Shown here: piece by piece, positions 1 to 8,645 of the stretch
How positions within the stretch are numbered: the first letter of the stretch is position 1
Layout of the letters: each line of letters opens with the position of its first letter
Assembly (NCBI GenBank): GCA_030426265.1
Contig: JAUHYP010000003.1
Location: forward strand, 111,254 to 175,253
Length of the DNA: 64,000 bases
Reading direction: 5' to 3'
From: Gammaproteobacteria bacterium
Lineage (GTDB): Bacteria > Pseudomonadota > Gammaproteobacteria > Xanthomonadales > SZUA-36
Translations under genes and position numbers: made by a program
Notes under the pieces: generated by a model
Told to the model about the DNA's origin: nothing
What the model saw: only the letters and a program-made list of their open reading frames with translations
Database searches by the model: none

Positions 1-985
1 TGAGGATGCGCCGGGTGGAGGCCATGGCCCGCTCGAACAGGTCGATGGTCTCGGCCATGCGCGTCAGGGGCCAGAGCAGTCGCTGGGTCAGGAACACCAG
101 CACGCTGTAGGCGCCGGCGTTCAGTTCGCCGTCGAGCACTGATTTTCCGCCATAGACCAGGGTGGCCACGAAGCCGGCCATGATCGCCATGCGGATCACG
201 GGGATGAAGGCCGAGCTGATGCGGATGGCCCGGCGGTTCGCATCGACGTAGGCCGTGCTGTCCTCGCGCAGCCGTTCGAGTTCGTGCGACTCGCGCGTGA
301 AACTCTTGATGGTGGCGATGCCAGCGATGTTGTTGGCCAGGCGCGCAGCCAGCACCCCCACACGCTCGCGCACGTCGGCGTACAGCGGCTGGGCCCGGCG
401 CTGGAACCAGAATGCCCCGACCAGGATCACCGGGATCGGCGTGAAGGCCATCAGGGCGATCACCGGCGACAGGAAGAAGAACACCGCGCCCACCGACACC
501 ACTGTCACCACCACCTGGATGAGGTCGTTCGCGCCGCCGTTCAGGAAGCGCTCCAGCTGGTTCACGTCGTCGTTGAGGATGGCCACGAGGTTGCCGGTGG
601 AGGCGTCCTCGAACCAGGCCATATCCAGCGACTGCAGGTGATCGTAGGCGTCCAGGCGCAGGTCGTGCTGCAGCTTCTGGGCGAGATTGCGCCACAGCAC
701 CAGCAGCAGGAACTCGAACACCGATTCGAAGCCCCAGACCAGGATGGTGAGCGCGCCCAGGGCGACGATCTGGTGAAAGGGCTCGGCCAGGCCCAGGCCC
801 GCCATGAAGCTCTCTTCCTGGCGCACCACCACGTCGATGGCCATGCCGATGAGGATCTCCGGCATGATGTCGAACAGCTTGTTCAGGACGGAGCACAGGC
901 TGGCCAACCCGATGTGCCCGTGATGGGCGCGGGCGTAGCGCAACAGGCGCCGCAGGTCGGCGAAGGAGGAGGGGGTCCGGCTCAT
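1..985 (-). CDS. ABC exporter, transmembrane part (3' end cut by window)
   Basis: Reading the minus strand from the ATG at 985 gives about 328 residues of an ABC-exporter transmembrane domain of the MsbA/multidrug half-transporter type. Several hydrophobic helices are visible, with the typical stretches '[20 protein letters not shown]' and, later, '[10 protein letters not shown]' that precede the nucleotide-binding domain in this family. The frame runs open off the left edge of the window, so the ATP-binding domain is not seen. The first residues ([20 protein letters not shown]) are a normal cytoplasmic start. Substrate is unknown. The gene is divergent from the secreted protein at 1090, with about 100 nt between them. 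Family call is confident; specificity is not. Confidence 0.85.
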   Translation of the reverse strand, partial: MSRTPSSFADLRRLLRYARAHHGHIGLASLCSVLNKLFDIMPEILIGMAIDVVVRQEESFMAGLGLAEPFHQIVALGALTILVWGFESVFEFLLLVLWRNLAQKLQHDLRLDAYDHLQSLDMAWFEDASTGNLVAILNDDVNQLERFLNGGANDLIQVVVTVVSVGAVFFFLSPVIALMAFTPIPVILVGAFWFQRRAQPLYADVRERVGVLAARLANNIAGIATIKSFTRESHELERLREDSTAYVDANRRAIRISSAFIPVIRMAIMAGFVATLVYGGKSVLDGELNAGAYSVLVFLTQRLLWPLTRMAETIDLFERAMASTRRIL

Positions 986-1089
986 CGGCGGAGCCTACCA
1001 CAGGGGGCGGCCCGGCCCGTGTCGCTGCAGGCGCCGTTCCCGTGATGCGTTTGCACCCGGGAATTCGTATGTCTGGTTGGGAGGGGAAC

Positions 1090-1836
1090 ATGCGCCATAC
1101 ACGCCACATCGTCACTGCACTGATCACGCTCGCCACGCTGGCCGGCGTGCCCGCGATGGCCGCGGAGGTCACCTGGTACGCCAACGAGAGCGACGCCGTC
1201 ACCGACCTGACGGGCGACGCCGCCACCCCGGTCTTCGAATGCACCGGGTGCGACGCGGACGACCCCCGCCACCGCGTCACCCGCGAGTTCATTCTCAGCC
1301 TGCTCGGCGAGTTTCGCGAGAACGGGTTCGGCGAGCGCGGCACCTTCCTGCTGCGGGAGCGATCCCGCCCGCGTTTCCACGTCGACAGCAACCTGGTGAT
1401 CGAAACCGGCGGCCTGCCGGCGCCCGGTGACTGCCCCGGCAGCGACTGGGTGCCCAGCGTGAACCTCTGGGCCTACGACCTCGGCGCCTTCGAGGCCGAA
1501 CCCCTGTATTCCGGCTGCTACCCGGTGGAAGTGCAGGAACGCATTTCACGTGTGCGCTGCCCCGGCGGCTGCGAGCTCGGCACCACGCCGGGCAAGGGCG
1601 CTTTGCTCGAACAATTGCAGGAAGTGCACCAACAAGCGATGTCACAGGGCGCTGACGTGGCCAGCGGGCGCATCTTCTTCATCGACGCGGGCCGGCGCGG
1701 CTTCCGGCAACTGGACTACCGCGCCTTTGCCGACGCGCTCTACATCGGCCCCGCCGACGGTGACTACTTCCGCTTTCCGATGACGTCCACCGACGGCTCC
1801 CAGCCGGTCACGGGCGTTCGCGCCGCGGCGCGCTGA
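1090..1836 (+). CDS. Secreted protein of unknown function
   Basis: A 248-residue protein whose first 25 residues form a clear Sec signal peptide (MRHTRHIVTALITL, hydrophobic core, cleavage after AMA). The ATG at 1090 is chosen over the upstream in-frame start at 1042 because it begins the signal peptide and has GAGGGGAAC directly before it. The mature protein carries several cysteines in pairs (CTGC near residue 40; later CPG, GCYP and RCPGGCE), which suggests disulfides in the periplasm. I recognise no domain. It stands alone, about 135 nt upstream of mtnA, and nothing ties it functionally to its neighbours. Confidence 0.7.
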   Translation: MRHTRHIVTALITLATLAGVPAMAAEVTWYANESDAVTDLTGDAATPVFECTGCDADDPRHRVTREFILSLLGEFRENGFGERGTFLLRERSRPRFHVDSNLVIETGGLPAPGDCPGSDWVPSVNLWAYDLGAFEAEPLYSGCYPVEVQERISRVRCPGGCELGTTPGKGALLEQLQEVHQQAMSQGADVASGRIFFIDAGRRGFRQLDYRAFADALYIGPADGDYFRFPMTSTDGSQPVTGVRAAAR

Positions 1837-1972
1837 GCGGTCTTCACGGGCGCAGGGGCCACCCGGGAACCTGGATCGATCCTGCAGGCGCGGGTCCGGA
1901 AAACGGGCGCGCGGATGTGCCCGCCTTCCGGCGGCAGTATCATGAGGACCCCTTTCCGCACCCTCTGAACCC

Positions 1973-3088
1973 ATGAAGATCGACGGCACGCCCTGGCGCA
2001 CCCTCTGGCCCATCGATGACGGCCGCGCGGTGGCCATCATCGACCAGACCCTGCTGCCCCATCGTTTCGAAACCCGGGAACTGCACAGCCTCGAAGCCGC
2101 TGCCGAGGCCATCGCCACCATGCGCGTGCGCGGGGCGCCCCTGATCGGCGCCACCGCGGCCTATGGACTGGCCCTGGGCCTGCGCGAGGACCCTTCCGAC
2201 GCCGGCCTGCGGCGGGCCCGGGAGCGCCTGCTGGCCACGCGCCCGACGGCCTCCAACCTGGCCTGGGCGCTCCGGCGCATCATTCCGGCGGTCCAGGCCC
2301 TGCCGGAAGCGCAGCGTTTCGACGCCGCTTTCGCCCGGGCCGGCGCGCTGTGTGACGAGGACGTGGCGATCAACGAGGCCATCGGCGACCACGGCCTGGG
2401 CGTGATCCGCGACCTGCTGGCCGCGCGCGGCGACGACGGCCCGTTCCACATCCTCACCCACTGCAACGCGGGCTGGCTGGCCACGGTGGACTGGGGCACG
2501 GCCCTGGCGCCCATCTACAAGGCCTTCGACGCCGGGATCGATGTGCACGTGTGGGTGGACGAGACGCGGCCGCGCAACCAGGGCGCCGCGCTCACCGCCT
2601 GGGAGCTGGCCGCCCACGGCGTGCCGCACGACGTGATCGTCGACAACGCGGGCGGCCACCTGATGCAGCACGGCCAGGTGGACCTGGTCATCACCGGCAC
2701 CGACCGAACGGTCCGCAGCGGGGATGTCTGCAACAAGATCGGCACCTACCTGAAAGCGCTGGCGGCGCGTGACAACGGCGTGCCCTTCTACGTGGCCCTG
2801 CCGGGCCCGACCATCGACTGGGCGCTGGCCGACGGGGTGCGCGACATCCCGATCGAGGAACGCGATCCGCGGGAGGTGACCCACATCCAGGGGCTGGACG
2901 AGGACGGCGGAGTCCTGCGGGAGGTCCGGCTCACCCCGCCGGGTGTGAGCGCGCGCAATTTCGCCTTCGACGTCACCCCGGCGCGGCTCGTCACGGGCCT
3001 GATCACCGAGCGGGGCGTCTGCGAGGCCAGCGAGGCCGGCCTGCTCGGCCTCTACCCGGACGGCGCCTTCGAGGCCGGCGCCGCATGA
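1973..3088 (+). CDS. mtnA: S-methyl-5-thioribose-1-phosphate isomerase
   Basis: The 371-residue protein matches MtnA along its whole length: [16 protein letters not shown] near the N-terminus, the catalytic-cysteine segment LTHCNAGWL (Cys about 164), NAGGHLMQ, and the aspartate segment [18 protein letters not shown] (Asp about 244). The family converts the aldose 5-methylthioribose-1-phosphate (or 5-deoxyribose-1-phosphate) to the ketose-1-phosphate. The gene overlaps the following aldolase by 4 nt (ATGA), so the two are translationally coupled. No kinase (MtnK), phosphorylase (MtnP), MtnB, MtnC or MtnD is next to it, so this does not look like the full methionine salvage cycle. Confidence 0.93.
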   Translation: MKIDGTPWRTLWPIDDGRAVAIIDQTLLPHRFETRELHSLEAAAEAIATMRVRGAPLIGATAAYGLALGLREDPSDAGLRRARERLLATRPTASNLAWALRRIIPAVQALPEAQRFDAAFARAGALCDEDVAINEAIGDHGLGVIRDLLAARGDDGPFHILTHCNAGWLATVDWGTALAPIYKAFDAGIDVHVWVDETRPRNQGAALTAWELAAHGVPHDVIVDNAGGHLMQHGQVDLVITGTDRTVRSGDVCNKIGTYLKALAARDNGVPFYVALPGPTIDWALADGVRDIPIEERDPREVTHIQGLDEDGGVLREVRLTPPGVSARNFAFDVTPARLVTGLITERGVCEASEAGLLGLYPDGAFEAGAA

Positions 3089-3759
3089 CCGACCCCCTGG
3101 CAGCCGGCGACGGACGGACGGTCGAAGCGGACGCCCGCGAAGCGCTGGTCCAGGCCGCAAGGGACCTGGAGCGCACGGGCAATGTCGGTACGGCGGGCAA
3201 CCTCAGCCTGCGCCGGCCGGGCGGCATGCTCATCACACCCTCGGGCGTGCCCTATGCCCGGCTCACGCCCGACCGCCTGGTGTACGTGACCGGGCAGGGC
3301 GAGGTGCGCGGTCCGGGACGGCCTTCCAGCGAATGGCGCTTCCACCGCGACATCTACGCCGGCCGTTCCGAGGCCGGAGCCATCGTGCATTGCCATGCGC
3401 CCCACGCCACGGCCCTGGCCTGCCTGCGCCGGTCCATCCCGGCCTTTCACTACGAGGTGGCCTTCGCCGGGGGCTCGGACATCCGCTGCGCGCCCTATGC
3501 CACCTTCGGCACCCAGGAACTGTCGGACCATGCCCTGGCGGCCCTGGAAGACCGTCGCGCCTGCCTGCTCGCCAACCACGGCATGGTGTGTTTCGGCGCC
3601 GACCTCGAGCAGGCCTTCACCCTGGCCCTGGAGGTGGAGCAACTCGCCCGGATCTACGGGCTGTGCCTGGCCATGGGTGAACCGGCCCTGCTCGGGGCCG
3701 ATGAGATGGAGCGGGTCCAGGCGCTGTTCGCGGATTACGGGCCGCGCCCGGAAGACTGA
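3085..3759 (+). CDS. Class II (FucA-type) aldolase of a probable deoxy/methylthio-pentose shunt
   Basis: A 224-residue class II aldolase/adducin-family protein. The family's catalytic and metal-binding residues are all present: Glu about 83 in PSSEWRFH, His 102 and His 104 in VHCHAPHA, and His 165 in ANHGMVCF. The segment around SSEWRFH and the [13 protein letters not shown] stretch resemble L-fuculose-1-phosphate aldolase more than the MtnB dehydratase. With mtnA overlapping upstream, the best inference is cleavage of 5-methylthioribulose-1-phosphate or 5-deoxyribulose-1-phosphate to dihydroxyacetone phosphate plus an aldehyde, as in the Ald2/DHAP shunt. MtnB remains an alternative. Family is certain; substrate is inferred from context. 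Confidence 0.85.
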   Translation: MTDPLAAGDGRTVEADAREALVQAARDLERTGNVGTAGNLSLRRPGGMLITPSGVPYARLTPDRLVYVTGQGEVRGPGRPSSEWRFHRDIYAGRSEAGAIVHCHAPHATALACLRRSIPAFHYEVAFAGGSDIRCAPYATFGTQELSDHALAALEDRRACLLANHGMVCFGADLEQAFTLALEVEQLARIYGLCLAMGEPALLGADEMERVQALFADYGPRPED

Positions 3760-3828
3760 ACCCCGGACCGTCCGGGCCCGGGTGCGCGCGGTTACTGCCC
3801 TTCGCTCACGAATCCGGGTCGATTGGCG

Positions 3829-3834
3829 TATACT
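3829..3834 (+). promoter_or_regulatory. Candidate -10 box upstream of the M1 aminopeptidase
   Basis: TATACT lies 35 nt before the ATG at 3869 and is followed by TTTTCGCC. No convincing -35 hexamer is seen at 17 nt. The similar TACACTTTCGCC occurs before mltB. Confidence 0.4.
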
Positions 3835-3868
3835 TTTCGCCGTTTTCTACCCTCCAGACCGAGTTCGC

Positions 3869-5842
3869 ATGACTTTCCGAATCCCCCTGTTGGCGGCGCT
3901 GTCCGTCATGGCACTGTTTTCCGTCGTTTCGTCGACCGTCCTGGCCCACGCCGCCGAATCCGCCCCGGACCCGGCGACAGGCCCCCTGGCCACCCCGGAG
4001 TTCGGCCCCGTCCCTTACGACCCGGCCCACGACTACTACTCCTTCGCCGACATCGACGCCTTCGTGACCGAGCACCTGGTGCTGGACCTGGCCGTAAACT
4101 TCCCGGCCCGCGCCCTCTCGGGAACGGCAACCCTTCGGCTGCGCCCGGTGGATGCCAACGCCCGGACCGTGCGGCTGGACACGCGTGACCTCGTCATCGA
4201 GAGCGCCGCGGTGCGCCCGGCCGGTGGATCCTTCCGTCCGGCCGACCATCGCTACGGCCGCCGCCATGCCTTGCTCGGCCAGGAACTGGTCGTCGAGCTG
4301 CCGGAGGGCTTCGAGCCCGAGGGACCTTTCGAACTGGCCATCCGCTACCGCACCAGCCCCGGCGCCTCGGCGCTGCAGTGGCTGCCGCCCGAGCTGACCT
4401 CGGGTGGGCACCACCCGCTGGTGTTCTCCCAGTCCCAGGCGATTCATGCCCGCAGCTGGGTGCCGCTGCAGGACACGCCCGCCGTGCGCTTCACCTACGA
4501 GGCCACGGTGCGCACGCCGGAGCACATGATCGCCGTGATGAGCGCGAACAATGACCCGGAAGCGGCCCGCGACGGCGAGTACCACTTCGAAATGCCCCAG
4601 CCGATTCCGTCCTACCTGCTGGCCATCGCGGCCGGCAACCTGGTGTTCGCGCCCATCGGCGAGGACACCGGCGTGTACGCCGAGCCCGAACTGCTCGAGG
4701 CCTCGGCCTGGGAGTTCGCCGGCACCCAGGACATGCTGGACCTGGCCGAGAAGCGCTACGGACCCTATGACTGGGGCCGCTACGACCTGCTGATCCTGCC
4801 GCCCGCCTTTCCCTACGGCGGCATGGAGAACCCGCGCCTGTCCTTCATCACCCCCAGCGTGCTGGCCGGCGACCGCAGCCTGGTCTCGCTGATCGCGCAC
4901 GAGCTGGCCCATTCCTGGTCCGGCAACCTGGTGACCAACCGTACGTGGCGGGACATCTGGCTGAACGAGGGCACGACCAGCTACCTCACCGCCCGCCTGA
5001 TGGAAGAGCTGTACGGCAAGGACCGGGCCGACGAGGAGCGCGTGCTGGACTGGAACGGCCTGCAGGCGGACGTGGACACCGTACCGGCACGCTTCCAGGC
5101 GTTGGCCGCCGACGTGCTGCCGTCGGACGGAGAGGGTCCGCAACAGTCCATGTACTACGCCAAAGGGCAGTTCTTCCTGGAGCACCTGGAGGAGCAGTTC
5201 GGGCGTGAGCGTTTCGATCCCTTCATCACGTCCTGGTTCGAGACCTTTTCCTGGCAGTCCGTGACCACCGAGACCTTCCTGGACTACCTGGACGAACACC
5301 TGCTGCGGGCGTATCCGGGCATCTACACGCGTGAACAGGCGGCCGAGTGGCTGTACGGCCCGGGCGTACCCGCCGACGCCGTGGCGCCCACCTCGGCCAC
5401 CCTCGAGGCATCCACCGCCGCCGCGCTGGGCTTCGCGTCCGGCGAAACGGCGCTGGCCGATCTCGACACCGGCGCCTGGAGTCCGCAGGCCACCGTGAAC
5501 TTCATCGAACGGCTGCCCGCGGGCCTGTCCACCGAACGGCTGGCGGCGGCGGACGAGCACTTCGGCTTCAGCGCCTCGCGCAATGCCGAAATCGCCCGCG
5601 CCTGGTACATCCAGGTGGCCAAGCGCCGCTATCTTCCGGCCTACCCGGCGATGGAAGACCATCTTGCGCGGCATGGGCGCATGAAGCTCATCGTTCCGGT
5701 GTACCAGGCCCTGGCGGAGAACGGCGAGGACACGGCCCTGTCGCATCGCCTGTTCAACGAACGCCGCGGCCGCTACCACCCGATCACGGTGGCCGCCATC
5801 GAGAAGGCCTTCGTGCGCGCGGCGGCGCCCGTCGCGCCCTGA
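3869..5842 (+). CDS. M1 family aminopeptidase (leukotriene A4 hydrolase-like), exported
   Basis: A 657-residue zinc metallopeptidase. A signal peptide covers about residues 1-28 (hydrophobic core, then LAHAAES), so the enzyme is probably periplasmic. The exopeptidase motif GGMENP sits near residue 317. The zinc site is HELAH at 344-348 with the third ligand Glu 367 in WLNEG, the spacing of the M1 family. Text around these motifs and the helical C-terminal part resemble the LTA4H-type aminopeptidases, whose length it matches. The start at 3869 is set by the signal peptide; the frame stays open upstream. It stands as a single gene. Confidence 0.92.
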   Translation: MTFRIPLLAALSVMALFSVVSSTVLAHAAESAPDPATGPLATPEFGPVPYDPAHDYYSFADIDAFVTEHLVLDLAVNFPARALSGTATLRLRPVDANARTVRLDTRDLVIESAAVRPAGGSFRPADHRYGRRHALLGQELVVELPEGFEPEGPFELAIRYRTSPGASALQWLPPELTSGGHHPLVFSQSQAIHARSWVPLQDTPAVRFTYEATVRTPEHMIAVMSANNDPEAARDGEYHFEMPQPIPSYLLAIAAGNLVFAPIGEDTGVYAEPELLEASAWEFAGTQDMLDLAEKRYGPYDWGRYDLLILPPAFPYGGMENPRLSFITPSVLAGDRSLVSLIAHELAHSWSGNLVTNRTWRDIWLNEGTTSYLTARLMEELYGKDRADEERVLDWNGLQADVDTVPARFQALAADVLPSDGEGPQQSMYYAKGQFFLEHLEEQFGRERFDPFITSWFETFSWQSVTTETFLDYLDEHLLRAYPGIYTREQAAEWLYGPGVPADAVAPTSATLEASTAAALGFASGETALADLDTGAWSPQATVNFIERLPAGLSTERLAAADEHFGFSASRNAEIARAWYIQVAKRRYLPAYPAMEDHLARHGRMKLIVPVYQALAENGEDTALSHRLFNERRGRYHPITVAAIEKAFVRAAAPVAP

Positions 5843-5874
5843 GGCGGGCGTCAGCCGCCACCCCGGGCCGGGCT

Positions 5875-5926
5875 GAACTCCGGCCCTGAATTCCGGCCCT
5901 GAACCCCAGCCCTGTACCTTGGCCCG
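5875..5926 (+). repeat. Degenerate 13-nt tandem repeat
   Basis: Three to four copies of a 13-nt unit, GAAYTCCGGCCCT-like, run head to tail just downstream of the aminopeptidase stop. The first two differ at one base, the third at three, and the fourth is more divergent. Confidence 0.6.
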
Positions 5927-5945
5927 GACGGTGTTTCTCCGGGCC
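5921..5945 (+). terminator. GC-rich hairpin downstream of the M1 peptidase
   Basis: GGCCCGGA and TCCGGGCC form a perfect 8-bp stem around a 9-nt loop. It has no following T-run, so it may be a mRNA 3' end hairpin or a weak terminator. Confidence 0.35.
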
Positions 5946-6042
5946 GTTCGGCACGGGTCTCACCATGCCGGGGATGTGCTAAGGTTTTCCTTCGGGGGAC
6001 GCTCAACGCCCCCACCTGCGGAACAGTCAGCGAGGAGGAACC

Positions 6043-6480
6043 ATGGGCTGCAAAGTGACGATGTCACTGGTGAGCGAACGCCAGGACGGACCGATCGGGG
6101 ACGACTGGAAATATGTCGTCGAGGCCAAGGTGTTCAACGAGGGCCTCAAGGGCAAGGGCAAGATCAAGGTCAAGAAGCACAGCCTGCCCTCCGGCGTCAC
6201 CCAGGATCCGCACGGCCCTCCCGAACCCGTGGTCATGGAAGCAGGCAGCTGCGGCGACAACATTCTCGTGCGCATTCACGTGGCCGCCACCGAGGTCGAC
6301 ACCTTCATCGACGACAAGGGCGCCGCTTCCATGGACGTCACCATGAAGTGCCCCGGTGTCGGCGAACTGGCCGTGAACAAGGACACCGAGATCTCCGTCG
6401 GTGTACGCGAGTCTCCGGGCATCACCGGTGAAACCTCCGTGTTCCGCCTGGTGGTTCGCCTGGTGGCGGAGTGCGGCTGA
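6043..6480 (+). CDS. Small protein of unknown function (145 aa)
   Basis: A 145-residue protein with a very strong ribosome binding site (GAGGAGGAACC before the ATG). It has no signal peptide or membrane segment. It begins MGCKVTMSL and alternates short hydrophobic and charged stretches (IKVKKHSLPSGV, NILVRIHVAATEV, VFRLVVRLVAECG), which suggests an all-beta fold. Four cysteines are spread along the chain, one at position 3 and one two residues from the end. I recognise no family. It overlaps or abuts the YbaY-like lipoprotein gene, so the two are probably co-transcribed. Confidence 0.7.
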   Translation: MGCKVTMSLVSERQDGPIGDDWKYVVEAKVFNEGLKGKGKIKVKKHSLPSGVTQDPHGPPEPVVMEAGSCGDNILVRIHVAATEVDTFIDDKGAASMDVTMKCPGVGELAVNKDTEISVGVRESPGITGETSVFRLVVRLVAECG

Positions 6481-6914
6481 GCACCCTGACAATGCGAGGC
6501 GCGGCTGTGCTGCTCGCGAGCCTCGTCCTCGTTGCCTGCGGCGGCGAGGAGTCCACCTCTACGGCGCCCCCGGCCCTGTCGGTCCTGGAAGGCACGGTCA
6601 CCTACCGCGAGCGCATGGCGCTGCGCCTGGATGCCGTGATCACGGTGCGGTTGCAGGACGTCAGCCGCGCCGACGCCCCGGCGGTGCGCCTGGCCGAGCA
6701 GGTCATTCCCGCGCGCGGCCAGTCCGTTCCCATTCCCTTCCGACTGGAATACGACCCCGCACGCATCGACGAGCGCGGCAGCTACGTGGTGCGCGCCGAG
6801 ATCCGGGGCGGGCAGGGTGAGTTGCTGTTCACCACTGACACGGCGCATCCCGTGCTCTCCCGTGACGCGCCGAAGAATGGCGTGGAAGTGCTCGTCGTTC
6901 GCGTAGCGAACTGA
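6471..6914 (+). CDS. YbaY-like lipoprotein
   Basis: A 147-residue protein with a lipoprotein signal (LLASLVLVAC, Cys 23 from the GTG start). The mature part GTVTYRERMALRLDAVITV, then PIPFRLEYDP and a final segment around DTAHPV, resembles E. coli YbaY, a small lipoprotein of unknown role. The start is either the GTG at 6471, which overlaps the previous stop, or the ATG at 6492; both leave the signal intact and neither has a strong ribosome binding site. Coupling to the 145-aa gene suggests a shared job at the envelope, but this is inference. Confidence 0.75.
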   Translation: MRLSTLTMRGAAVLLASLVLVACGGEESTSTAPPALSVLEGTVTYRERMALRLDAVITVRLQDVSRADAPAVRLAEQVIPARGQSVPIPFRLEYDPARIDERGSYVVRAEIRGGQGELLFTTDTAHPVLSRDAPKNGVEVLVVRVAN

Positions 6915-7012
6915 TCCACCGGTCGAGGACGGCTTCCCCCGGGTGTCTGCCAGAACACCGAATTCGCAAAGATGACCCCGTTCGCTGACAGCGCCACCGG
7001 CGGCGCCAGGCC

Positions 7013-7789
7013 TTGAGCTTCTTCAAACTCCTCCGCATCGTCGTCCTGCTGCTGATCCTGGTCGCGGTGGCCGCCAACCACTTCCTGGGCAAGGCGCGGC
7101 TTTCGGAGTGGGACCACACGATCTGGGTCACCATCTATCCCATTCCCGCCGACGGGAAACCGGATACGCGACGCTACGTGGAGCGGCTGGACATTGCCGC
7201 CTTCGACGAGATCGGGGATTTCTTTTCCCGCGAGGCCCGTCGCTACGGACTGGACCTGCCCAAGGCCGCACATTTTCAGCTGGCGCCTGTCCCGTCCCAT
7301 CCGCCCCCGGCGTTGCCGGCGGGCGACAACGTGGCCATGGTGGCCTGGTGGAGCCTGAGGATGCGCTGGTATGCCTGGCGCCGGGGCCGCGAGGACGGGC
7401 TGCTCAATGCCGACATCCAGGTGTTTATGTTGTACCGGACCGCGGAAGGAAACCCCGGGCTGGACCGTTCCGTGGGCGTCCAGAAGGGGCGCTACACGGT
7501 CGTGAATGCCTACGCCTCGCCGCGCAAGGCCTCGCGCAACCGCCTGGTCCTGGCCCACGAGATGCTCCACGTGCTGGGCGCGACCGACAAGTATGTGCCG
7601 GGTAGCGGCCAGCCGATCGCCCCCGATGGCCTGGCCAACCCTCGCGCGAATCCGCTCTACCCGCAAAGCCACGCCGAGATCATGGCCGGCGCCATCGCGT
7701 TGACACCCGACGATGCGCGCATGCCCGCGGGCCTGGCCCGAAGCGTGGTGGGCCGGAAGACGGCCGGGGAAATCGGGTGGGTGGATTGA
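7013..7789 (+). CDS. Membrane-anchored putative zinc metallopeptidase (HExxH)
   Basis: A 258-residue protein with one N-terminal hydrophobic helix (about residues 5-22), which likely anchors it with the rest in the periplasm. Its most informative segment is HEMLHVLGATDKY near residue 184, a zincin-type HExxH motif followed by Gly and Asp. The preceding stretch GRYTVVNAYASPRKASRNRLVLA suggests a folded catalytic domain. The only usable start is TTG at 7013; no in-frame ATG precedes the hydrophobic segment. I recognise no named family. It lies about 100 nt after the lipoprotein gene and may belong to the same transcript. Confidence 0.65.
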   Translation: MSFFKLLRIVVLLLILVAVAANHFLGKARLSEWDHTIWVTIYPIPADGKPDTRRYVERLDIAAFDEIGDFFSREARRYGLDLPKAAHFQLAPVPSHPPPALPAGDNVAMVAWWSLRMRWYAWRRGREDGLLNADIQVFMLYRTAEGNPGLDRSVGVQKGRYTVVNAYASPRKASRNRLVLAHEMLHVLGATDKYVPGSGQPIAPDGLANPRANPLYPQSHAEIMAGAIALTPDDARMPAGLARSVVGRKTAGEIGWVD

Positions 7790-7898
7790 GCATCATGCCG
7801 CGCAAGTCGCCATTCGGTAGTCTGATGGTGTGACTGCCGGAATGACCATTCACCTGATCGACCTGCCGATCGGTGACCGCAGTCCAGGAGTACGACCC

Positions 7899-8369
7899 AT
7901 GCAAGTTCTGAAACGCCCGATCCTCGCCCTGGCCCTGCTGGCCGTTGCCGGCAGCGCCATCGCCAACAAGCCGAACATCTTCGCCGAGGGCGCCAAGGCG
8001 GAAAACGTTCATCATGTAGGCGACGTGTGGCTCGGTCACGCCAGCCGGGCGGACGAAACCTACGACTACAACATCGCCGTCGCAAAATTCGCGCCCGGAG
8101 CGAGGCTGGATTGGCACCTGCATCCTGCGGGGCAGCAGCTCATCGTCGTCGAAGGCACGGGTTACTACCAGGAGCGCAACGCACCGGTGCAGATTGTCAG
8201 GAAGGGCGATGTCGTCAAGTGCACCCCCGGCGTCGAACACTGGCATGCGGCCACCCCGGACTCGGGCGTCACGTACATCGCGATCACCGGTAACGAACCG
8301 ACGCAGTGGCTGGAACCGGTGGATGCCGAGATGTATCTGAATGTTGGTTCGGGGAACCCGGACCACTGA
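7899..8369 (+). CDS. Secreted cupin-domain protein
   Basis: A 156-residue protein with a signal peptide (about residues 1-21, MQVLKRPILALALL then SAIA). The ATG at 7899 has AGGAG six bases upstream and begins the signal, so it is preferred to the longer frame at 7830. Both cupin motifs are visible: LDWHLHPAGQQLIVVEGTG (His, His, Gln, Glu positions) and GDVVKCTPGVEHWHAA. The sequence is of the small manganese-type single-cupin group that includes cupin hydroxynitrile lyases; a real substrate cannot be assigned. The bidirectional terminator at 8437-8478 follows. Confidence 0.8.
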   Translation: MQVLKRPILALALLAVAGSAIANKPNIFAEGAKAENVHHVGDVWLGHASRADETYDYNIAVAKFAPGARLDWHLHPAGQQLIVVEGTGYYQERNAPVQIVRKGDVVKCTPGVEHWHAATPDSGVTYIAITGNEPTQWLEPVDAEMYLNVGSGNPDH

Positions 8370-8436
8370 GTCCCTGCTGGCCGGGAACCGCGGACGTCCG
8401 ATCCCCACCCGGCGTGCCGGGCCGCACCTTCGCGCA

Positions 8437-8478
8437 TAAAAAAACGGGCTGCGGCCATGAGCTGCAACCCGTTGATTT
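8437..8478 (-). terminator. Bidirectional intrinsic terminator (tRNA-Met and cupin gene)
   Basis: The arms 8444-8452 (ACGGGCTGC) and 8464-8472 (GCAACCCGT) pair over 9 bp with one G-T pair, flanked by seven A on the left and six T on the right. It can therefore end both the minus-strand tRNA transcript and the plus-strand cupin transcript. Confidence 0.8.
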
Positions 8479-8480
8479 TT

Positions 8481-8557
8481 TGGTGGTGATGGGTGGACTT
8501 GAACCACCGACCTCAGCATTATGAGTGCCGCGCTCTAACCAGCTGAGCTACATCACC
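8481..8557 (-). tRNA. tRNA-Met (CAT anticodon), probably elongator
   Basis: A 77-nt cloverleaf on the minus strand: acceptor arms GGTGATG and CATCACC pair perfectly, the D-loop is GCTCAGCTGGTTAGAGC, the anticodon arm is CGGCA-CTCATAA-TGCTG with anticodon CAT, and the T-arm is GGTGG-TTCAAGT-CCACC. Discriminator A and the CCA tail are encoded. The perfectly paired acceptor end excludes initiator tRNA. A lysidine-modified Ile2 tRNA also reads CAT, so identity rests on general likeness to elongator Met. Confidence 0.9.
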
Positions 8558-8594
8558 GAAAGCGGTTTTCGGACGGGCGTCCGAAGGGCCGGCA

Positions 8595-8623
8595 ATTCTG
8601 CGTTCAGGCAGCTGTTTTGTCAA
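8595..8623 (-). promoter_or_regulatory. Sigma70-type promoter of tRNA-Met
   Basis: On the minus strand TTGACA (8623-8618), a 17-nt spacer and CAGAAT (8600-8595) are followed by a GC-rich discriminator typical of stable RNA genes. The tRNA 5' end is about 38 nt downstream of the -10. Confidence 0.75.
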
Positions 8624-8645
8624 GTATTCCGAGCCTTCCGGCGGC

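Noticed and set aside
3085..3759. MtnB (methylthioribulose-1-phosphate dehydratase) as first call
   Set aside because: The SSEWRFH and CAPYATFGT segments and the active-site Glu fit FucA-type aldolases better. Kept as an alternative only.
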